A DNA stretch of 64,000 nucleotides from Dasyornis broadbenti (Eukaryota > Chordata > Aves > Passeriformes > Dasyornithidae), in contig VZRN01005622.1 in NCBI GenBank assembly GCA_013397935.1, positions 3,682,349 to 3,746,348 of the forward strand, read 5' to 3'. Of the stretch, positions 36,301 to 50,869 are shown one piece after another. The first letter of the stretch is position 1. Every line of letters starts with the position of its first letter. Both the position numbers and the translations under genes were made by a program. The notes under the pieces were generated by a model. That model was not told the DNA's origin. It saw only the letters and a program-made list of their open reading frames with translations, and searched no databases.

Positions 36301-39300
36301 TGGACCTGTACTGTGTGTAAAATTAGAACTGCATCTGTACATCTCCAGCCTGCATGCTTTGCTCAGGCCTGTGGCATCTTCTCAGCCAGTCAGTTGTGTT
36401 TATGTAATACCTCGAAGAGTTTTACAAATGAGGGCAAATAATTAAATCAAAATTCAGTTAAACAATCATATTTAATCTGAATTGTGTCAGGGAGCACTGA
36501 GCCTAGTCCTGAGAGGAGCAGACTGGAATGGAACTATGAAAACATTGGCTTCTTTTTGATCTTAATTTATTTCTTTTAGATGAAGGAAAAATCACAGGGG
36601 AGTGAAAGACTGCTCTTGTAGGAATGATATATTCTCATGCTGCGGAATAGGAGTGGTTGTCACTCGGACTGTATGAGATTTAATATTTATCCTTTTTGCA
36701 AATCAACAGATATTATCCGTTATCAGACAGCAATTCCATCCCTTATTTCTGTCTGCTTGGGAAAAATTACAAGAAGTGGAATGGGGATAAGGTAGAGAGT
36801 TTAAGAATGTTGTAAGGTATCGTTGCCAATCGTATGCACCTAAATAATTGGTTTGGCACTTGTTTGTGCCATCAAAGTATGTAGTTGCCAAGTATGCAAA
36901 AGTACTTAATTCTCAACAATTTATCTTGAGTCTGGTTATCTATGGTGTTTCCATGAAAATAACACGGCTACAGGGATGCAAACTTGAACCGCATGAAACT
37001 GAAAAATAAAGACCACTATAAGTACATGGCATTCTTGTATAACCATAAATTCAATATTGTGTTAGGTAAAGGCAACCAATTGTTTATATTTTGTCCCATC
37101 AGCTTTAGGTGAATAATATAACAGATGCTGGTCCTCTGTATTATTACCAAAAAATGCTTCTTTGTGTGTCACTTATGGTAAACACCACTATTTGGGGGTG
37201 CTATCCTATGAAAACAAAACAGTTTCTACTCTTGAAAATACAAATTAGAAGCCTAATAAAAATTACTATGGGCTTGAAAGAGGATTTTTATATTTGAAAG
37301 AGAATTTCTATATCAGAAACACTGAGACATTGGAGTATGACACTATCTTAAGTTCCCTTTTCCATGAAAGCAAAAGGGCTGAATAAGCATAAACTTTACT
37401 TTCTCCATCTTTCTGATTCAACTGACCTACATAAAAATGTACGTAGAAAGAGGATGAATTTATGGGGCTGAAAAGTCAGTCTAGGAGTGTGAGTTATTAA
37501 AAAATTGTACTGATGTTTTTTAAAAAAACAACTATACTGTTATAAGATGCTCAAAAAGAAAGCACTCTGCTATACTAAGTTGTTATCTTACTGCATGTGT
37601 GTTTGATTTGAAAAAAAACCACAAGCAAACAGACAACAACAACAACAAAAGAACTTTATGGAAATTCCAAGGCATATTATTTCAAAAAGAGTTATTTAGT
37701 TTTTACACTATTATGAGATGTTAAGGATTTTCCACTTCTAAGAATAATATTAAAAACAAACAAAAAAACCCCCCATCTATATTAAAAGGGTCTTAAAGAC
37801 CTGTTCCCTTATAAATTTAAAATGGTAATTCATTGTTTGGACTCCTGTGACTGTTTGTGTTAAGAATAAAATCATTATATAATTGTTTAATTCGTTTTGC
37901 TGTAACATCTCTTACAGGAATAACAGGAATATTTGAGTATCATGTACTAAGAAAAATTCTCTTTCTTGTTTCCATACACTTTTATTCTATATTAGAAAGC
38001 AGAGTTTCTTTTTATTTAGGGTGAAAATAAAGTATATTTCTCAAGGAAGAGGTAGAAGATATTAGCCCAGGGTTCTAACTCCGTCTGAATCTGCTATGAG
38101 GTAAAAATGATAGCTTTATCACTTGGTTTCAAAACAAGAACTGTGTTTTGTAGGGGGTGATATGGGTCAAAACTTTGGCTTCAAACTGCATGCCAGATGT
38201 AGATATGTGTTCAGGTATGGGCTCTTTCTGTCCCACTGCCAGCATTCACATCCTTCCTGTGGCTCACCCTTTCTCCCATATGTCTGCTCATTTGAAGTCC
38301 CTGACTTGCCTTTTCCAAGAGATATTCTGGGTGCTCACATAGGAATGGAGCCTGCTCTGCGCTCCTGCTGGCAGAGGGAAGAAGGGGACCGGCTACTGAG
38401 CCTGTGATCATGACCAAAATTGCAATACTTGTTTGTGCACCGTATAACGTTAGAGAGTTCTGAGTTATTTTGGAATGCTGTGAGCTGAGGTTAAAGTGGG
38501 AATCAGGTGGAATGAGCTCTGTAAGGATCCCTCAAGACCCCTTCGCTGGTTTAAACAAGGAAACCCCACAAAACACCATGTCAAGAGGAGCTGTAAGAGT
38601 TTGTTTAGCGCATCTCCTTAGTCTGTTTTATGGTATTCTTGGAAAAAAATATCCTGATGTCATCATCCCATGGAGGTTTTAAAGGATAAAGTTAAACGTG
38701 ATTCCAGTAGAAGCATGTCTGGAACGATGTCAGAAATGTAAATAGGTCATTGAGCTTATTTATATTTGCTTTCTTAATAACCAAGAATAAAAATAATGCA
38801 CAAGGAGATACTTGCCAGAGTCATCAGCAATGCAGGAAAAAAGGTGTCTGTGAGGGGGGTGGGACTATCCCAGTCAGGTCAGAAATACACAAATACAGCA
38901 ATAAAATCAAAGCTGGGAAGAATTAGAAACTTGGAAAACCTGATAAATGTTATGTATTTGTCATTAAAGTAGTCTTTAAAATATATTCATTACTTCTGTC
39001 TCTGTGACCATAGCAAGGGTGTTTTTCCTGTCAGGTGAACTGAAATCACAAAAACAATTTGCCCAAACCTGTGCAGGCAGTCAGTACAAGTGTCGGCCTT
39101 TCTCTGAGTCAATGCTTATTTCTGATGTTGTATTTTGACAAAATCTCTGTATTTTTTTTGGATAGAACTTGATAGACTGTTTCTAATTTGCATGTTGGTA
39201 ATCACTTTTCTGCTATGTTTTCTCTAAGCTAATTTAAAAATGAGTCAAGGTTCTGTGTTTCAGCAAACTTTTAATGAATGCAATGTGGTAATACTTTGCT

Positions 39301-41904
39301 TAGGGACTAATCAGGGAAAGCGGACAAAACAAAAAATAAACATCTCTCTAGAGCAATCTGAAAATTTAAATAGAATTAAGCAGACCACAGAACTCTCAAA
39401 GCAGTCTATACGTTATACGGGTGATGAAGAGTATTTTTAAATTCCAAGTGTTTGTACTAAACAAACTGCATTTTAAAAGTGCGCGGAAGTTCCCACTTCT
39501 TAAATGTGTCTGATCCAAGCCTCAGACCGGAGGTTAAAACTGAGAAGTTGTGTTTCCCAGTGCTATTGTTGAATGTTAGAAAGAAAAAAAAGGGGGAGGA
39601 ATCCATTGTGTTGGCAGAAAAGAAGAATTCTTCAAGAATGCTGATGAATAAATTAAGAAAAATATGTGAAAGTCATGAGAATTGTGTTAGTGGAATTAAG
39701 AATAGGGAGAAGTTGAGACAAATAATCAGCGTTGAGCCTCGTGATGGTGGAGAGCAGTGGGTTGGCTCATAACTGGGTGATAATTCCTCTGGATGGGGAC
39801 TTGTTGCAAAGCTGGGAACTGAGATACTGCCCTTGGGACTGGGGAGGAGATGGAGGAGGCTTCTCTGATTATTTCGAGATGTCTCTGTGGCAGAGTTTAT
39901 TCTCAGTTCCATGTCCAGAGGGGTATGGGAGTGTTTCAGTTCTCCAGGCAGAGGCAAAATGATGTCCTAGAGATAATGAAGTCCTAAATTAGGGTGAAAA
40001 ACCGGGAAGTCTAGTGGGAGTTACAATGAAACAAAAAAGCCACTGCCAACAAAAACTCTTTCTAAAAAAAAGAATAAATTAAAAAAAAAAAAATTGAGAA
40101 AACTGTCACACTTTTCTTTTAGTATCTCCAGGATCTTGTTTAGGTTATTCCCTTCATTTTGAATCCATCTATTTCACTGTTCTGTAGAACCCTGCGATTT
40201 TTTTGCGGAAAACAGCAGAATTTTAAAAAAGGTACAGAAACAAACTTTTCTGACTAAAACTGAAGTGCAAAACCTGTTGCAATTTGGAATAAAACTAGTA
40301 AAAAATCTAAAAATTTAAAATTGCAATGACAAATAAAGGTAAATTAGCTGGGCCAACTTCAATGTGTAGGCAAAATTTCATGTGTGTTTAGCTTTTTCTA
40401 TACTTTTTGAAGATGAGGATGACCTGTGGAGATGCTTCAAAGCAAACCACACAATTCTAAAACTTTCTTCTTTAAAGAAAACAGTTGTTCATTAGTTCAA
40501 TCATTTAATGAATAACTAATCAGTCTTGTGTTTTCTAATAACGGAGCATTTTTCATCTACCAGGAAATCACACTGGAAAGTATCCGATAAATGAGTGTCA
40601 CTTTTAACTGTTTATTGACAGAATAAAGATATTTAAAGGATATTTAACACACCATTGTAGTTGGATATGAACTAATTAGAATTTAATAGTTTATCTTGAA
40701 ATGGTGTTTTATTCAGGAAACAAAAGAAGCTCAATTAGCAGTAGAAATAATCAAATCTTGGAAATTTTTTCTGAAGTAGCGATGTTTCGGAAACTTTGCT
40801 GAAAAGCTCCTACTAGTAGATCATATTGCTGGAATATTTTTCCAGCTAGGTTGTATACATTAATGTGTCCTTTGTTTTCCAAGAAAACTCATATTTCCAC
40901 TTTTATTTAAAATATTTTCCTTAGAAGTATCATCACGAGGCTCTTTAGACATGTCACTGTTGGAACTGAAATTTAAGTTCGCTTTTGTTTTTGCTCTGTA
41001 AGCTTTCATTCTGTAACTATCCCACAGGGATGGAGCTGCCCTAAAAATGTTTTTGTAGATGGATGCAATTGATGCAGGCTTACAACGAAACAAGACATCA
41101 AAAACATGTTCCGGGGTTAAAAAAAAAAAAAAAAAGGCGGGGGGGAGGGAGGAAAAGTTTGGAGTATCCTAAAATTGTCAAAATGTAATTCTGATGGAAT
41201 GACCCAACTATAGAATTTCCTTCTTTTTTCTTTTTTTTTTTTCAAATTGCAAATGTGAGCTGCCTTCAGCAAGGGCAAGCATATGGATTTCTCTTGACTG
41301 CAAAAAATTTCAGCATTGCTCTCTGGCACTTCAGTTGTCTCAAAGATTTTCAGGAAACCATTTGTCACTACATTGGGTGATGACAGACCAAACATATTTG
41401 TCACTGTGAGTGACAAATAATGGGCACCACGAGGGACTTCTTGGCTGTATTTCATTTGTAAATCACAAAAGCAATAAGGCATACTTGAAACCCCCCACAA
41501 AGAGTGAATGAAGGACTTGCTACACATTTTTATTTGTTTACTGTGGTATGCTACTTCCATAAAATATGGCGGAATAATTGTAAAGAAAAAAATATTTGCG
41601 GCCTTTTTTTCTCAGAGTTTGCAAACTATGCTGATAAACCTTTTGAGGAAAATGTAGGCCTGAGGTTTCTCACTCTGAATTAAGACAGCAAAAAAAAAAA
41701 AGAGAAAATGCAACCATTGGCATGAAACTCACAGAAGGGAGCTCCTGTTATTTACTGACCTGAAAAATCTGACCCCAAGAAGTAATAATCCAGTATCCAC
41801 AGTATACAAATGCTGCAAAACCAGAAAGCTTGTGGTAGGGCCAACATTAGTCTCAAAGCAGTGAGGGCTGCACTGGTTGTATCACACAACAGATTTAGCT
41901 GCTT

Positions 41905-41938
41905 TGTGAAGTTTAAGCCTCTGTGAAGTTTAAGCCTC
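41905..41938 (+). repeat. Tandem duplication, 2 x 17 bp
   Basis: TGTGAAGTTTAAGCCTC at 41905-41921 is repeated exactly at 41922-41938. The identical copies indicate recent slippage. Confidence 0.92.
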
Positions 41939-41987
41939 TGTCAGAAAACAGAGACATTGGTGGTTTTGTTCTGTTTACTTATTTTTA

Positions 41988-42079
41988 AAATCATCTCACC
42001 CTCTACACAAAGCCCTTCAGTGTCTTAGCATTGCATTTAGCTTTGAATGTGTTTTGTTCATGTGATGGATTTTTTTTTT
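41988..42079 (+). repeat. Diverged dispersed repeat, copy A
   Basis: About 92 bp align with 44102-44193 at roughly 86% identity (about 13 differences, no gaps). The segment runs from a TCATCTCACC block to TTCATGTGATGGA followed by a T run. Homology stops abruptly at both ends. No known family is recognised: it may be a short duplication within the locus or two members of an unrecognised repeat family. Confidence 0.75.
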
Positions 42080-43983
42080 TTAATATTTGAAGTATTTCTA
42101 TGTATAAAGACAAGCCTCAAATGACTCTGAAGAGTTGTTATCTTTTAGCACCTTTTATTTAACACATCTTGAGTACATGAAACTCTCTCACAGTGTGGTT
42201 TAGGGGTACTATGACACTCTCACTACATCAAGTATGAGTGTTCTTGTCTTGCTATGATAGCTTGCACATTCATGCTAAGACATTGCCTGCCATATTTTTT
42301 TACTTATCTGTTGTTCTATTGGCCTTAAACACCTTCCTCACATAAATTACAACCCAGACATATTTACATATTGGTTCGGAAGCAAAAATTCAGCTTGGAA
42401 GTGCTTCATGGTAGTAATATTGCCACAGGGAAAAGGAGGAAACACTACTCAAACAGCTTTCCTCCAAGCTTCATAAATGTTTCTCTCCGGATGAATATAA
42501 TTCTGAAGTTCTTCAGCTCAAATAACAGGGATGGTCTGTTACTGAAATACATGATCAACTCTGTGGTGATAATCTCAGTTAATTATTATTGCTACAAGAC
42601 CATCATTTTACTGGTAACATATCCTTTTATCTAGAACATATTTATTTGTTGCTCATGTAACCATTTAGGAAATTATTAGTAAGGTCAAAGAACAAGATTT
42701 CAACTGAAGTGCTGTTATACTCTTTTTAAAAGGCAATCTTTCCTTTGAGATTTTTTTGGTGTTTTTTCCATGACTCTTGAAAGGACTGGTCTCCTTGCCT
42801 GGGCTAAAATTAGAAAGAAATTAGAACTGCATTTCTACAGAGAGCAACTTTTTAATCTTGGCTAACAATAAATCTGCAAATCTCACATTTAGCAAACGGC
42901 TTGTTTTGTTTGCTTGTAGTATCTGAATTCATTTGAACCTGAGTTACATTCGTAGTAATTCTACTAGCACGGTTAAACTGATACATTCGACTTTCGTCTT
43001 TTTCCCCTAGAATATGTGCTAAAATGCTGCCTAAGGAGGATAGAATTTTTTTCCCATTCCAATACAACAGTGTGTATTTCTATAGAATCGAATAGAATTC
43101 CCACACAGGGATTTATTTACAATTTTAAATACCATCAATAATTGTTTTAAATACAATTATTCCTTTCTAAAAATGTAGATCAGTACAAGTAGGGAGAGCC
43201 TTATTTTGGTAACTTTAAATGTATTCCCAATTTACTTACACCACACTGAGGAAACCGACTCCTGGCTAAAAATAGTGTGTTTATATAACAGGGTACCTTT
43301 CTGTAACACACGCTGCGCGGGAGCACTTATCTGCTTTTGGCATTCCACACTCCTTGCAGCCTGGGCCTCACAGCTTTTGGAAGTCACAGGTAAGGGGGAA
43401 ATAAGAAGAAAGCTGAGCCTTGGTTATTCCAGCAATAGTGGAGTCAGAGCTGTGGGGATCCAGTCCTGAGGTCCACAATTGTTCACTTATTCAAAAGGAG
43501 TCATGACTGAGCAAGAGTTCCACAGAAAACTGAGGATGGCATAAGATTTTAAATAAAGGACTAATTTTTAAATTAGTTGCCCATACTTTCAAGAATGACT
43601 CCCCTCCCCCCCTTGATATTCAGAGAATCAAAAGAACAATTAACAATGAGACATATAGATGAAATACTTGAAAGTGTGTTTGGAAATGGGAGTTTGAACC
43701 AATGTAAGAAATACCAAAACAGTATGAAGATGGCATTAGAATATAGATGTATATTATAAGAAATAGGAATTCATCCTTAGAACTCAAGTTTTCTTTTTTT
43801 TAATATCAGTTTGAACAGAGGTGGATAGTTATTGCCTGAAGTTGATCTGTAGCCTAATCTCTGGCACTGCTCATTTTACACTTACAACACAAGAATTTAT
43901 GCCAGGACAGAAACTGTCCTCTGGCCAGAGACAAAAAAAATAACTACTTTTCTCAGAGATGTCCTACACTTAAGTGTTAAACC

Positions 43984-44008
43984 AAAAAAAAAAAAAAAAA
44001 AAAAAAAA
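43984..44008. repeat. Poly-A tract, 25 bases
   Basis: An uninterrupted A run followed by GAGAGAAG, close to the assembly gap at 44037-44047. It is a likely cause of assembly difficulty there. Confidence 0.85.
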
Positions 44009-44036
44009 GAGAGAAGAAAAAGTTTGAAGCAAAACA

Positions 44037-44047
44037 NNNNNNNNNNN
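44037..44047. other. Assembly gap (11 N)
   Basis: Eleven undetermined bases follow a poly-A stretch, so sequence continuity here is unverified. Confidence 0.98.
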
Positions 44048-44101
44048 AACATGTTGAAGGCAAACATTGTGAGTTAATCCAAAAATTGTCTGCACAGTTT
44101 A

Positions 44102-44193
44102 AAGTCATCTCACCCCCTGTACAAAGCTCTTCAATGTCTTGGCATTGAATTTGGCTTTAGAGGTGGTTTGTTCATGTGATGGATTTTTTTTTT
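44102..44193 (+). repeat. Diverged dispersed repeat, copy B
   Basis: The partner of 41988-42079, in the same orientation about 2.1 kb downstream. It shares the TCATCTCACC start, the CTTCA.TGTCTT.GCATT core and the GTTTGTTCATGTGATGGA end before a T run. The flanks are not similar. Confidence 0.75.
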
Positions 44194-47100
44194 CCCCACT
44201 CCCTTACATAACACTCACGAGAGTTTATAACATTACAATAGAAAAATAAAAAACAAAAAACCAAGAACTTTAGTGTCTGGTTTATTTGTGGTGGTGGCTT
44301 TTTTGTTTGTTTCTGGGTTTTTTGGCTTTTTGTTTTTTGGGTCTTTTTTAATTTTTGTTTTTTTTTTTTTTTTTTGAGAACTACATGTTAGAGAGTACAA
44401 AGCTAATGGAAAATCAACTAACCTAGTAGTAAAAACAAAGCACATCTTCTAGGTCCACATAAAATGAAGGGTACATCTGTCTTAGAGTGATGAATTGCTT
44501 CATTTCTTTGTGAAATTTGTGTATTGCATTTAAATACTTCTATTAAACACTTTTTAAATAGTCTCTCGTCAAACTGTAACTGCTCAAGTGATACCGAAAG
44601 TAAAAGTACTGAGAAACTTGTAGGGGAAAAACAGAACTCTGAAATATAAGCTGTCAATAATGTTTCCATTCATCAAAAGTGACAAAGGCATGGTTGCAAA
44701 TGCAATACATCAGAACTTAGATGTTAAAACCTTCATAAGAGTTTCCCCATTGCTCCCTGAATTTAATAGGAAGGTTGTGAGAAAAACACTAATTAAAGGA
44801 ATTCGTGGCTTTTTTCCAGCACTGAATTATGAGGTCATTACTACTTGTTAAAATACTTATCCCACTCAAATATTCATAATTATCTATTAGGTTGCTTGCA
44901 GACAGAAAGATTATGATAATACATCTAGCTCTTGTTATTAATGGGTAGTTTTCATCAGTATTCCAGATTAGTCCACTACTCTGAGGCACAGCCACATCAA
45001 CATAAATCACAAATGCAAATACTAACCAAAAGAAACTTCTCTGTGGGAAGGACACTGCTGGTTGCTTTACTTTCAGTAGTTTTTTTTTTTTTTTTTCCCC
45101 TGCATTACTTGCAGCACTTTGAAACCTGAAAATGCAATTTCTCTTGCTATTGATTTTTGTTCTTTCCCATTTACTAAGCACTGGGGTAGATGGAGATCTA
45201 TGCATGCCCCTTTCCATGGGGTGAACCCAGAATGTGCTTTATTGTTTCAATGTGTTGCTTCCGCAGCTTGGAACCCTGGTCTCGCTGCGTGTGGAGCACT
45301 TCACCCTCAAAATCAAAAGTTTTCTTTGTTTGCAGAAAGTTCTGATGAGCTCCCTCGTTTTAGCAGATGTGCTGCGCAGCATCGCAGTGACTTTAGTCCG
45401 GTTAAGAGTCCATATTCCTTACACATCCTTTAGATGCCCAATTCTGATAGCCTCTCTGAGTGTTTGATCACTTGAAGGAGTTTTAAGGTGCAAGCGTTTG
45501 TAACTTCATAACTTCAGGTTGATGTTAAACTGCAACCTTAATATTCTTTCCCTATAAGCAAAAATTATTTCTATTTACTTCTAGTTTCATGTTAATTAAA
45601 AGATGTTTCTCACCATATAGAGTTTCCTATTAAAGCAACATCTATTAAAGCAGATCAAGCAGTGGAACTGGAGGAAATGCCATTTTGCTTACACTGCTCA
45701 AGTGTGTGGTGGTTACTCTTTCATCCATCTAAACAATGTGGTAGCTAAAGGTTTTTTCCAATACAGCACAAAGTTACTAACATAGCTGAGATGTTTTCAT
45801 CTTGTTCAAGTTTTGAACAAATAAGTGTATGATTTCTAGACTGAAATTAAGAAGAAATGAGAATAGAACTGTGAAATAAGTGCTTTAATATCTCCATTCC
45901 AAGACAGAACAGTGTACTTACTGTAATACTCATACTTGCACTCGTTCAGAGAAAGGCAAGGGGATCAGCAGTATCTGGAGTCACCCTTAGCTTCTTTTCT
46001 TTTTTTTTTCAGTCTTCCAGCTGCACCAGTCACACCTTTCCTACAAAAGGCAGAAGTTGCCTGTGCCACATGGTATGAGCAGGAAAGAAACTGATCTGTA
46101 AAGGACAAGGAATTGGGAAGAGGTTTGAAGCTGATAATCTGGTATCAGGGTAATGGCAGTGTAATCTGGCATTGCCTTGGGCATTCTCTATGAGAAAAAT
46201 AACTAATTGTGTAGTGGGACTGTCAAAACAACAACCACAGCAAATACCATGGGAGTAGGAGGAAGAGGTAGTAGTTAACAAGAGGAGCAGGGGGAGATCA
46301 TGAATGCTACCTTATAGCTTTGACTGAAAACTGCTCAGCCCTGTAGATTATTGAAGGTCAGGTACTTTCACAAAAAAAATTAGAAGTTCAGAGCGATCAG
46401 TCCTTGCAGATCCCAAATGTGATACTTCTAGGGAGAATGCACAGGTTTTTAATCAAATTCAGTCGTGCAATATACATTCCACAGAAGATATATAAACCAG
46501 CTTGGAAATGGAGTTGTTGTGTGTGGATGTCTGGGCATCCTGATCTGGGGTTTTGGGGTTTTTTTTTTGAGTTTGATGAGGCTGAGTATTAAATTTGCCC
46601 TACTTCAGTCTGTTCAAGTGCAGTCAGAGAGAAAAGGTTCTTCTAGAAGGAAAGTTGGACGTCTGTAGGGAAAATGAGCTGCACTGATAATCCTTTCTTA
46701 GCCTCAACAAGAGGAAGAACTGTTTTAAATAGAATGGTATAAAGGGACTATATAACACCCCCAAATCTGGGTTTTTCACCAGCACTGCTGCTGTTCCCAG
46801 ATATCAAAATATTAAAATACTGATGGACTTTGTCAGCCAGGTTAACTCTCACTCATGAAGAACAGTTACTATTTCCAACAGGCCAGTGCAAAGTTGTGTG
46901 TTCAATAAAGGCAAAAAAAGATTACACTCTACACCCTTAATTTCTTAAAAAGGAAAATTACTTCTGTTTCTCAGGGTTCATTGTGGAGTTTAATAAATAG
47001 CAAACACATTAAAAAGAAAGCTTTAACACAATAAGAAGTGGAGATGAAATTATCCTTTTCTGTCTGAGCTAAACAGTTTTATAACAAGCTGAAGTGATAT

Positions 47101-48009
47101 GACCCTATGACATGAGTTAAATAGACTCAAGGTAAATATTTATTGAGTTAGTCCCATGTGATTTGTCATGAATCTACAGTCTAACCCCTCCCAAATTCTA
47201 AAAGTTATGTGTTTCGTTATGACATTTGATGATATAGTGGGACGAGGAGTCATATTTAGATATACAGAGATGGCAGAGAACAAAAATCCACAAAATTTGT
47301 GTTAATGGCATGGAGAACAAAATTTCTTGGTGAATGCTGATTGGTGTCACTTGGTCTGATTCAGTCATTTGTTTTTCCTTAGAAACAACAATTTCACCAT
47401 CTCAGGGCTGCATGCTGCCAAAACTAAAGGTACTGTTGGCAGTGGTTTGCATGGCAAGCCCCAGTGACTCCGAGGTAACTAAGACTTTGTGGCATGGCAA
47501 AATGTTCTTCACTCTTAGCAGCTGGTTATGAAATCTCTTTACATGATCTCTCACCTTCAATGCTATTACAGGTACCTAAGTACCATTTTAGAAAGCAGAG
47601 AGGTGTTAAATGGAATTGGGAACTGAAGCAGATACCAAGGTTCTAACATGTCAGAGTTAAAACCTCAGGTGATCACGTTCACAGGTACGTGCCTGGATTT
47701 TGTGGGTATCGTACAACACCTGAAAGCTCCTTGAGTGCACACACACACTCATTTTAAACACACAGCTGAAGTGTAAAGTGCTAAACAAAGCCATGTGCCC
47801 TGCCCAAATATTTTAAACTTGCTGCCCAGGGTTGGGTAAGAGTCAAGGTCTTCAGAAGCAATTTCAGCGTTACTAATATATGTTCTGATTGCAAGTCACT
47901 ATTCTGGCCCTGGTCTTCCTGCAACAGGTGTTACAAGTGAGGAGGTGTTTCCTGAGCTTTTATTTTCTGCAATTAAACCTCTGTTAGTTTTTTGTTTGGG
48001 GTTGGTTTG

Positions 48010-48061
48010 TTTTTTTTTTTTTTTTTTTTTTTTGTGGGTTTCTTGGTTGGTTGGTTGGTTT
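48010..48061. repeat. Poly-T (24) followed by (GGTT)n
   Basis: A T run at 48010-48033 is followed by GTGGGTTTC and four GGTT-type units. Read on the other strand, it closely resembles the (AACC)n/poly-A unit at 21005-21090. Confidence 0.85.
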
Positions 48062-50869
48062 ATTTTTGAGGTTAGGTTATTTTTTTGTTGTTTTGTTGTT
48101 GCTGTCAGGTTTTCTTTGTCTGAAAGAAGGGAAATTGCCAGTGAATGCCTGTGTCATTTCTCATTTTTTGTACAAACAATTAAAGGAGAAATCTGAGGGG
48201 ACAATAAAGGTGCAAGACTGGTCAAGATTTGGGGTTTTTTAAAAATTTTTTTCTCTCTTTTTTTTTTTCCCCTCTGGTTTAAAATGACTAGCTTAAGATA
48301 GTCACCTTTATGAAACAACTTACTTGAATGGTGTTTAAACAAATTTTAGGGAAAAAAATAGAGGAGGTGTCATAGGATCACAGTTTCTGTGAATTACAGC
48401 ATTGTTGCTCTTGGGTTTTTAACGCCAAGCTAGAAGACTTCAAAATTCATTAAAGATGCAAGCTGGTTTCTTCACAATATTGTTAGAGCATTGTTCTTTG
48501 ATTTTTAACAGCTTGGTGTTAACTGTAGGATTTCTTTTTTGTTTTCCACACCACGTGACATAAGAGAAAAAAGAAATACTGGTTAGGAAGCTGATCTCAT
48601 GTAAGTGAACATTTTTAAACATCAAATTAGGTCGATAGATTTTTGGTGTTTCAGGTCTAAAAGTAAAGGCATGAGGGACCCAAGTATAGAAATAGGACAT
48701 CAGCGTGCACTTTACAGAACTTGTAATTTTCCTTTCTTTGCCAAGATTCTAATCACTGTTGGATAGCTCTGTATGGTTTCTAAAAAAATGCATAAAAGCA
48801 AATGGGTTTGCCTTTATTTGCAGTAAGTTTGGTTTACATGCAGACACAAAGCCAATGCATTCAAAGTAGCATTAATTCTCTTTACAACATCACATTTTTG
48901 TTATTGCCAATCATTAGCTGCAACATAATCAGCTGTCCTGTTTCCCTAAGTCATCTAACAACAGAAATACCTAAAAATAGTATTGGTCCGTTCATGTAAC
49001 TTGGTCATTGAGCAGGAGAGAAACTGAACTGCAATTGTGCTTGCAAACAAAAGCAGACAGGTGGATAATCTTTGTGATTCAGATGCAGCTATGTGTAGGT
49101 TTTGCTGTTCAGCTTCCCTCAGATTCACTGCTTACCACAAAACCTTTTAGAAGACAGGAAGTTATAAATAACTTAAAATGAGACAGGAAATTACAAGAAC
49201 TGTGATTAAAATGTAGACGTTTTGTAATTCCTGATCAGCACAAGTCATAATGCAGAGATTTTTCACTTTAAGAAGCGTGGTGGGGCAGGAACAGGGAACA
49301 AGGCTATGGTTGACTAAATCTGTTGCACAACGGTGAAGGAGAACTACTAAAAAGTATTCAGAGAATTTTCTCTGGGTTCTTGGAAAGCTTGTGGAGTGTG
49401 ATTTCTAGTGGGTGGTGTTCATAGTTATGAAAGCAGTTATGAAAGCTATTAGACTGTTTGCTTTTGATGAGCATATACATCTGTGGCTTCTGTGAAAATT
49501 CCTCTCTGGTGCAATAGATCATTTCTGGATGGTTTCTCTCCTATAATCAACATCTTCTATCGCTACAAACTACTTTGTATCCCTCAGAGCCGCTGAAGGT
49601 CTGGCCTTGGGGCATCCAGGATGTTCAGGTTCTATCTACTACAATATAAGGTCTGCAACCTGATCGTGTGCAATCTTGGGATCTTGGGCTTTTTCCAATT
49701 ATGCTGTAAGCTAGAATAACTCTAACTGTCATTGTAGAGAAATGTATCAAATAACTCAGCTCCTTGGACAGCACACACAGTTTAGAATTTATTAGCGGCT
49801 GCTCTGCTCCTAATTTAGTGGCATAGTCTCATCTCATTGAAAGTATAATTGCCATTATTGAGAAATCATTTTGATAGGTTATTCCATTTTCTGCCCTGTT
49901 TATCTTCTGTTCTTAAGTGTCTTGCTTCCCTCTTTCAACACTGCCATCTCAATCTGAGCTCCTTCTGACTAATTCTCAATATTTTCCAGCCTTTTTTTAA
50001 TGGCACAATCAGTGCTTGATAGCGTCTCTATGTCTTCTGCACTTCTGTCAAATTGGCTTATGAAGAGACTTGAGAACTGCAATTTCCTTTCAGAGCTCCT
50101 GCTGTTGCACCATTTTGACACATGGAGATTTTCGTCTTCCACCCTTTTTTCTTTTTTTCAGTTTGGTATTATACAATGAGACTGCTTTTATGTTTAAATC
50201 AATTATCCATTGAAAAATTAGCTTTCTGCAAAAGGTCCTATGCACAGAGTACCTCCAACATCTTCAAGGGTGTGTACATGAAATAAGGTATTTTCTAGCT
50301 TGCAATCATGGTCTAGAGTGGGTAGTTAGAAGGCAAAGCCGTATCTTTTATATTGGATATTTTGTCTATCATAATCAACTCGAAAGTGCTTCTGCCCTGT
50401 CATTATGCATATCACATTTTAATGTTTCTTGTAGACATTTACAGAAGGAAAATAAAATAACCTAGGACCTTGAAAAGAATCTGATTTCTATTTCACAAGG
50501 TACACTATTTTTGTCACTACAGTATGTTGTGCATCATTTTATGCATCCTCTGGTGTGTGCACATACAGGCGAAAAAACCCACTCATAAGGGCAACAAGAT
50601 CCCTGCAAGGGACATGAGGTGTGATATGGAGCTATGGATTGTTATTTGAGTCTTTGGAGAGAATGCTAAAGATGAGTAGTAATAAAAACTTATTTATATT
50701 TTCTGCCTTATTTGATGCTTCTTACATATTCTCCTTCCCAGTATTTCATATTAGTATTACTGACCTCAGGCTCTATTTATTTCATAGCTTTAATTATTGA
50801 TATTTTTGAAGTACTAAGTAACATCCAAGGCCTTTTTCTTTCCTGATGGATATTTTAATGGCCATGATA

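Larger units (their letters stand above)
33397..50869. other. Noncoding stretch, no gene seen
   Basis: About 17 kb with no recognised gene. The longest frames (147 codons on the minus strand at 41117-41560 and 142 codons at 44789-45217) contain Lys or Phe runs from poly-A/poly-T tracts and show no known domain. The stretch holds a 17-bp tandem duplication at 41905-41938, two diverged 92-bp repeats at 41988 and 44102, a poly-A at 43984-44008, an 11-base gap at 44037-44047 and a poly-T/(GGTT)n tract at 48010-48061. Confidence 0.6.

Noticed and set aside
41117..41560. Minus-strand frame of 147 codons, the longest in the window
   Set aside because: It contains Lys and Phe/Pro runs derived from poly-T and poly-A tracts. 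No domain, splice context or codon pattern supports it.
44789..45217. Minus-strand frame of 142 codons
   Set aside because: It is crossed by a poly-T tract giving a Lys run and has no recognisable domain; consistent with a chance frame.
48371..48420. CATAGGATCACAG, possible CR1 or SINE tail
   Set aside because: Only about 12 bases match and the adjoining GGAAGGGACC-type block is absent.
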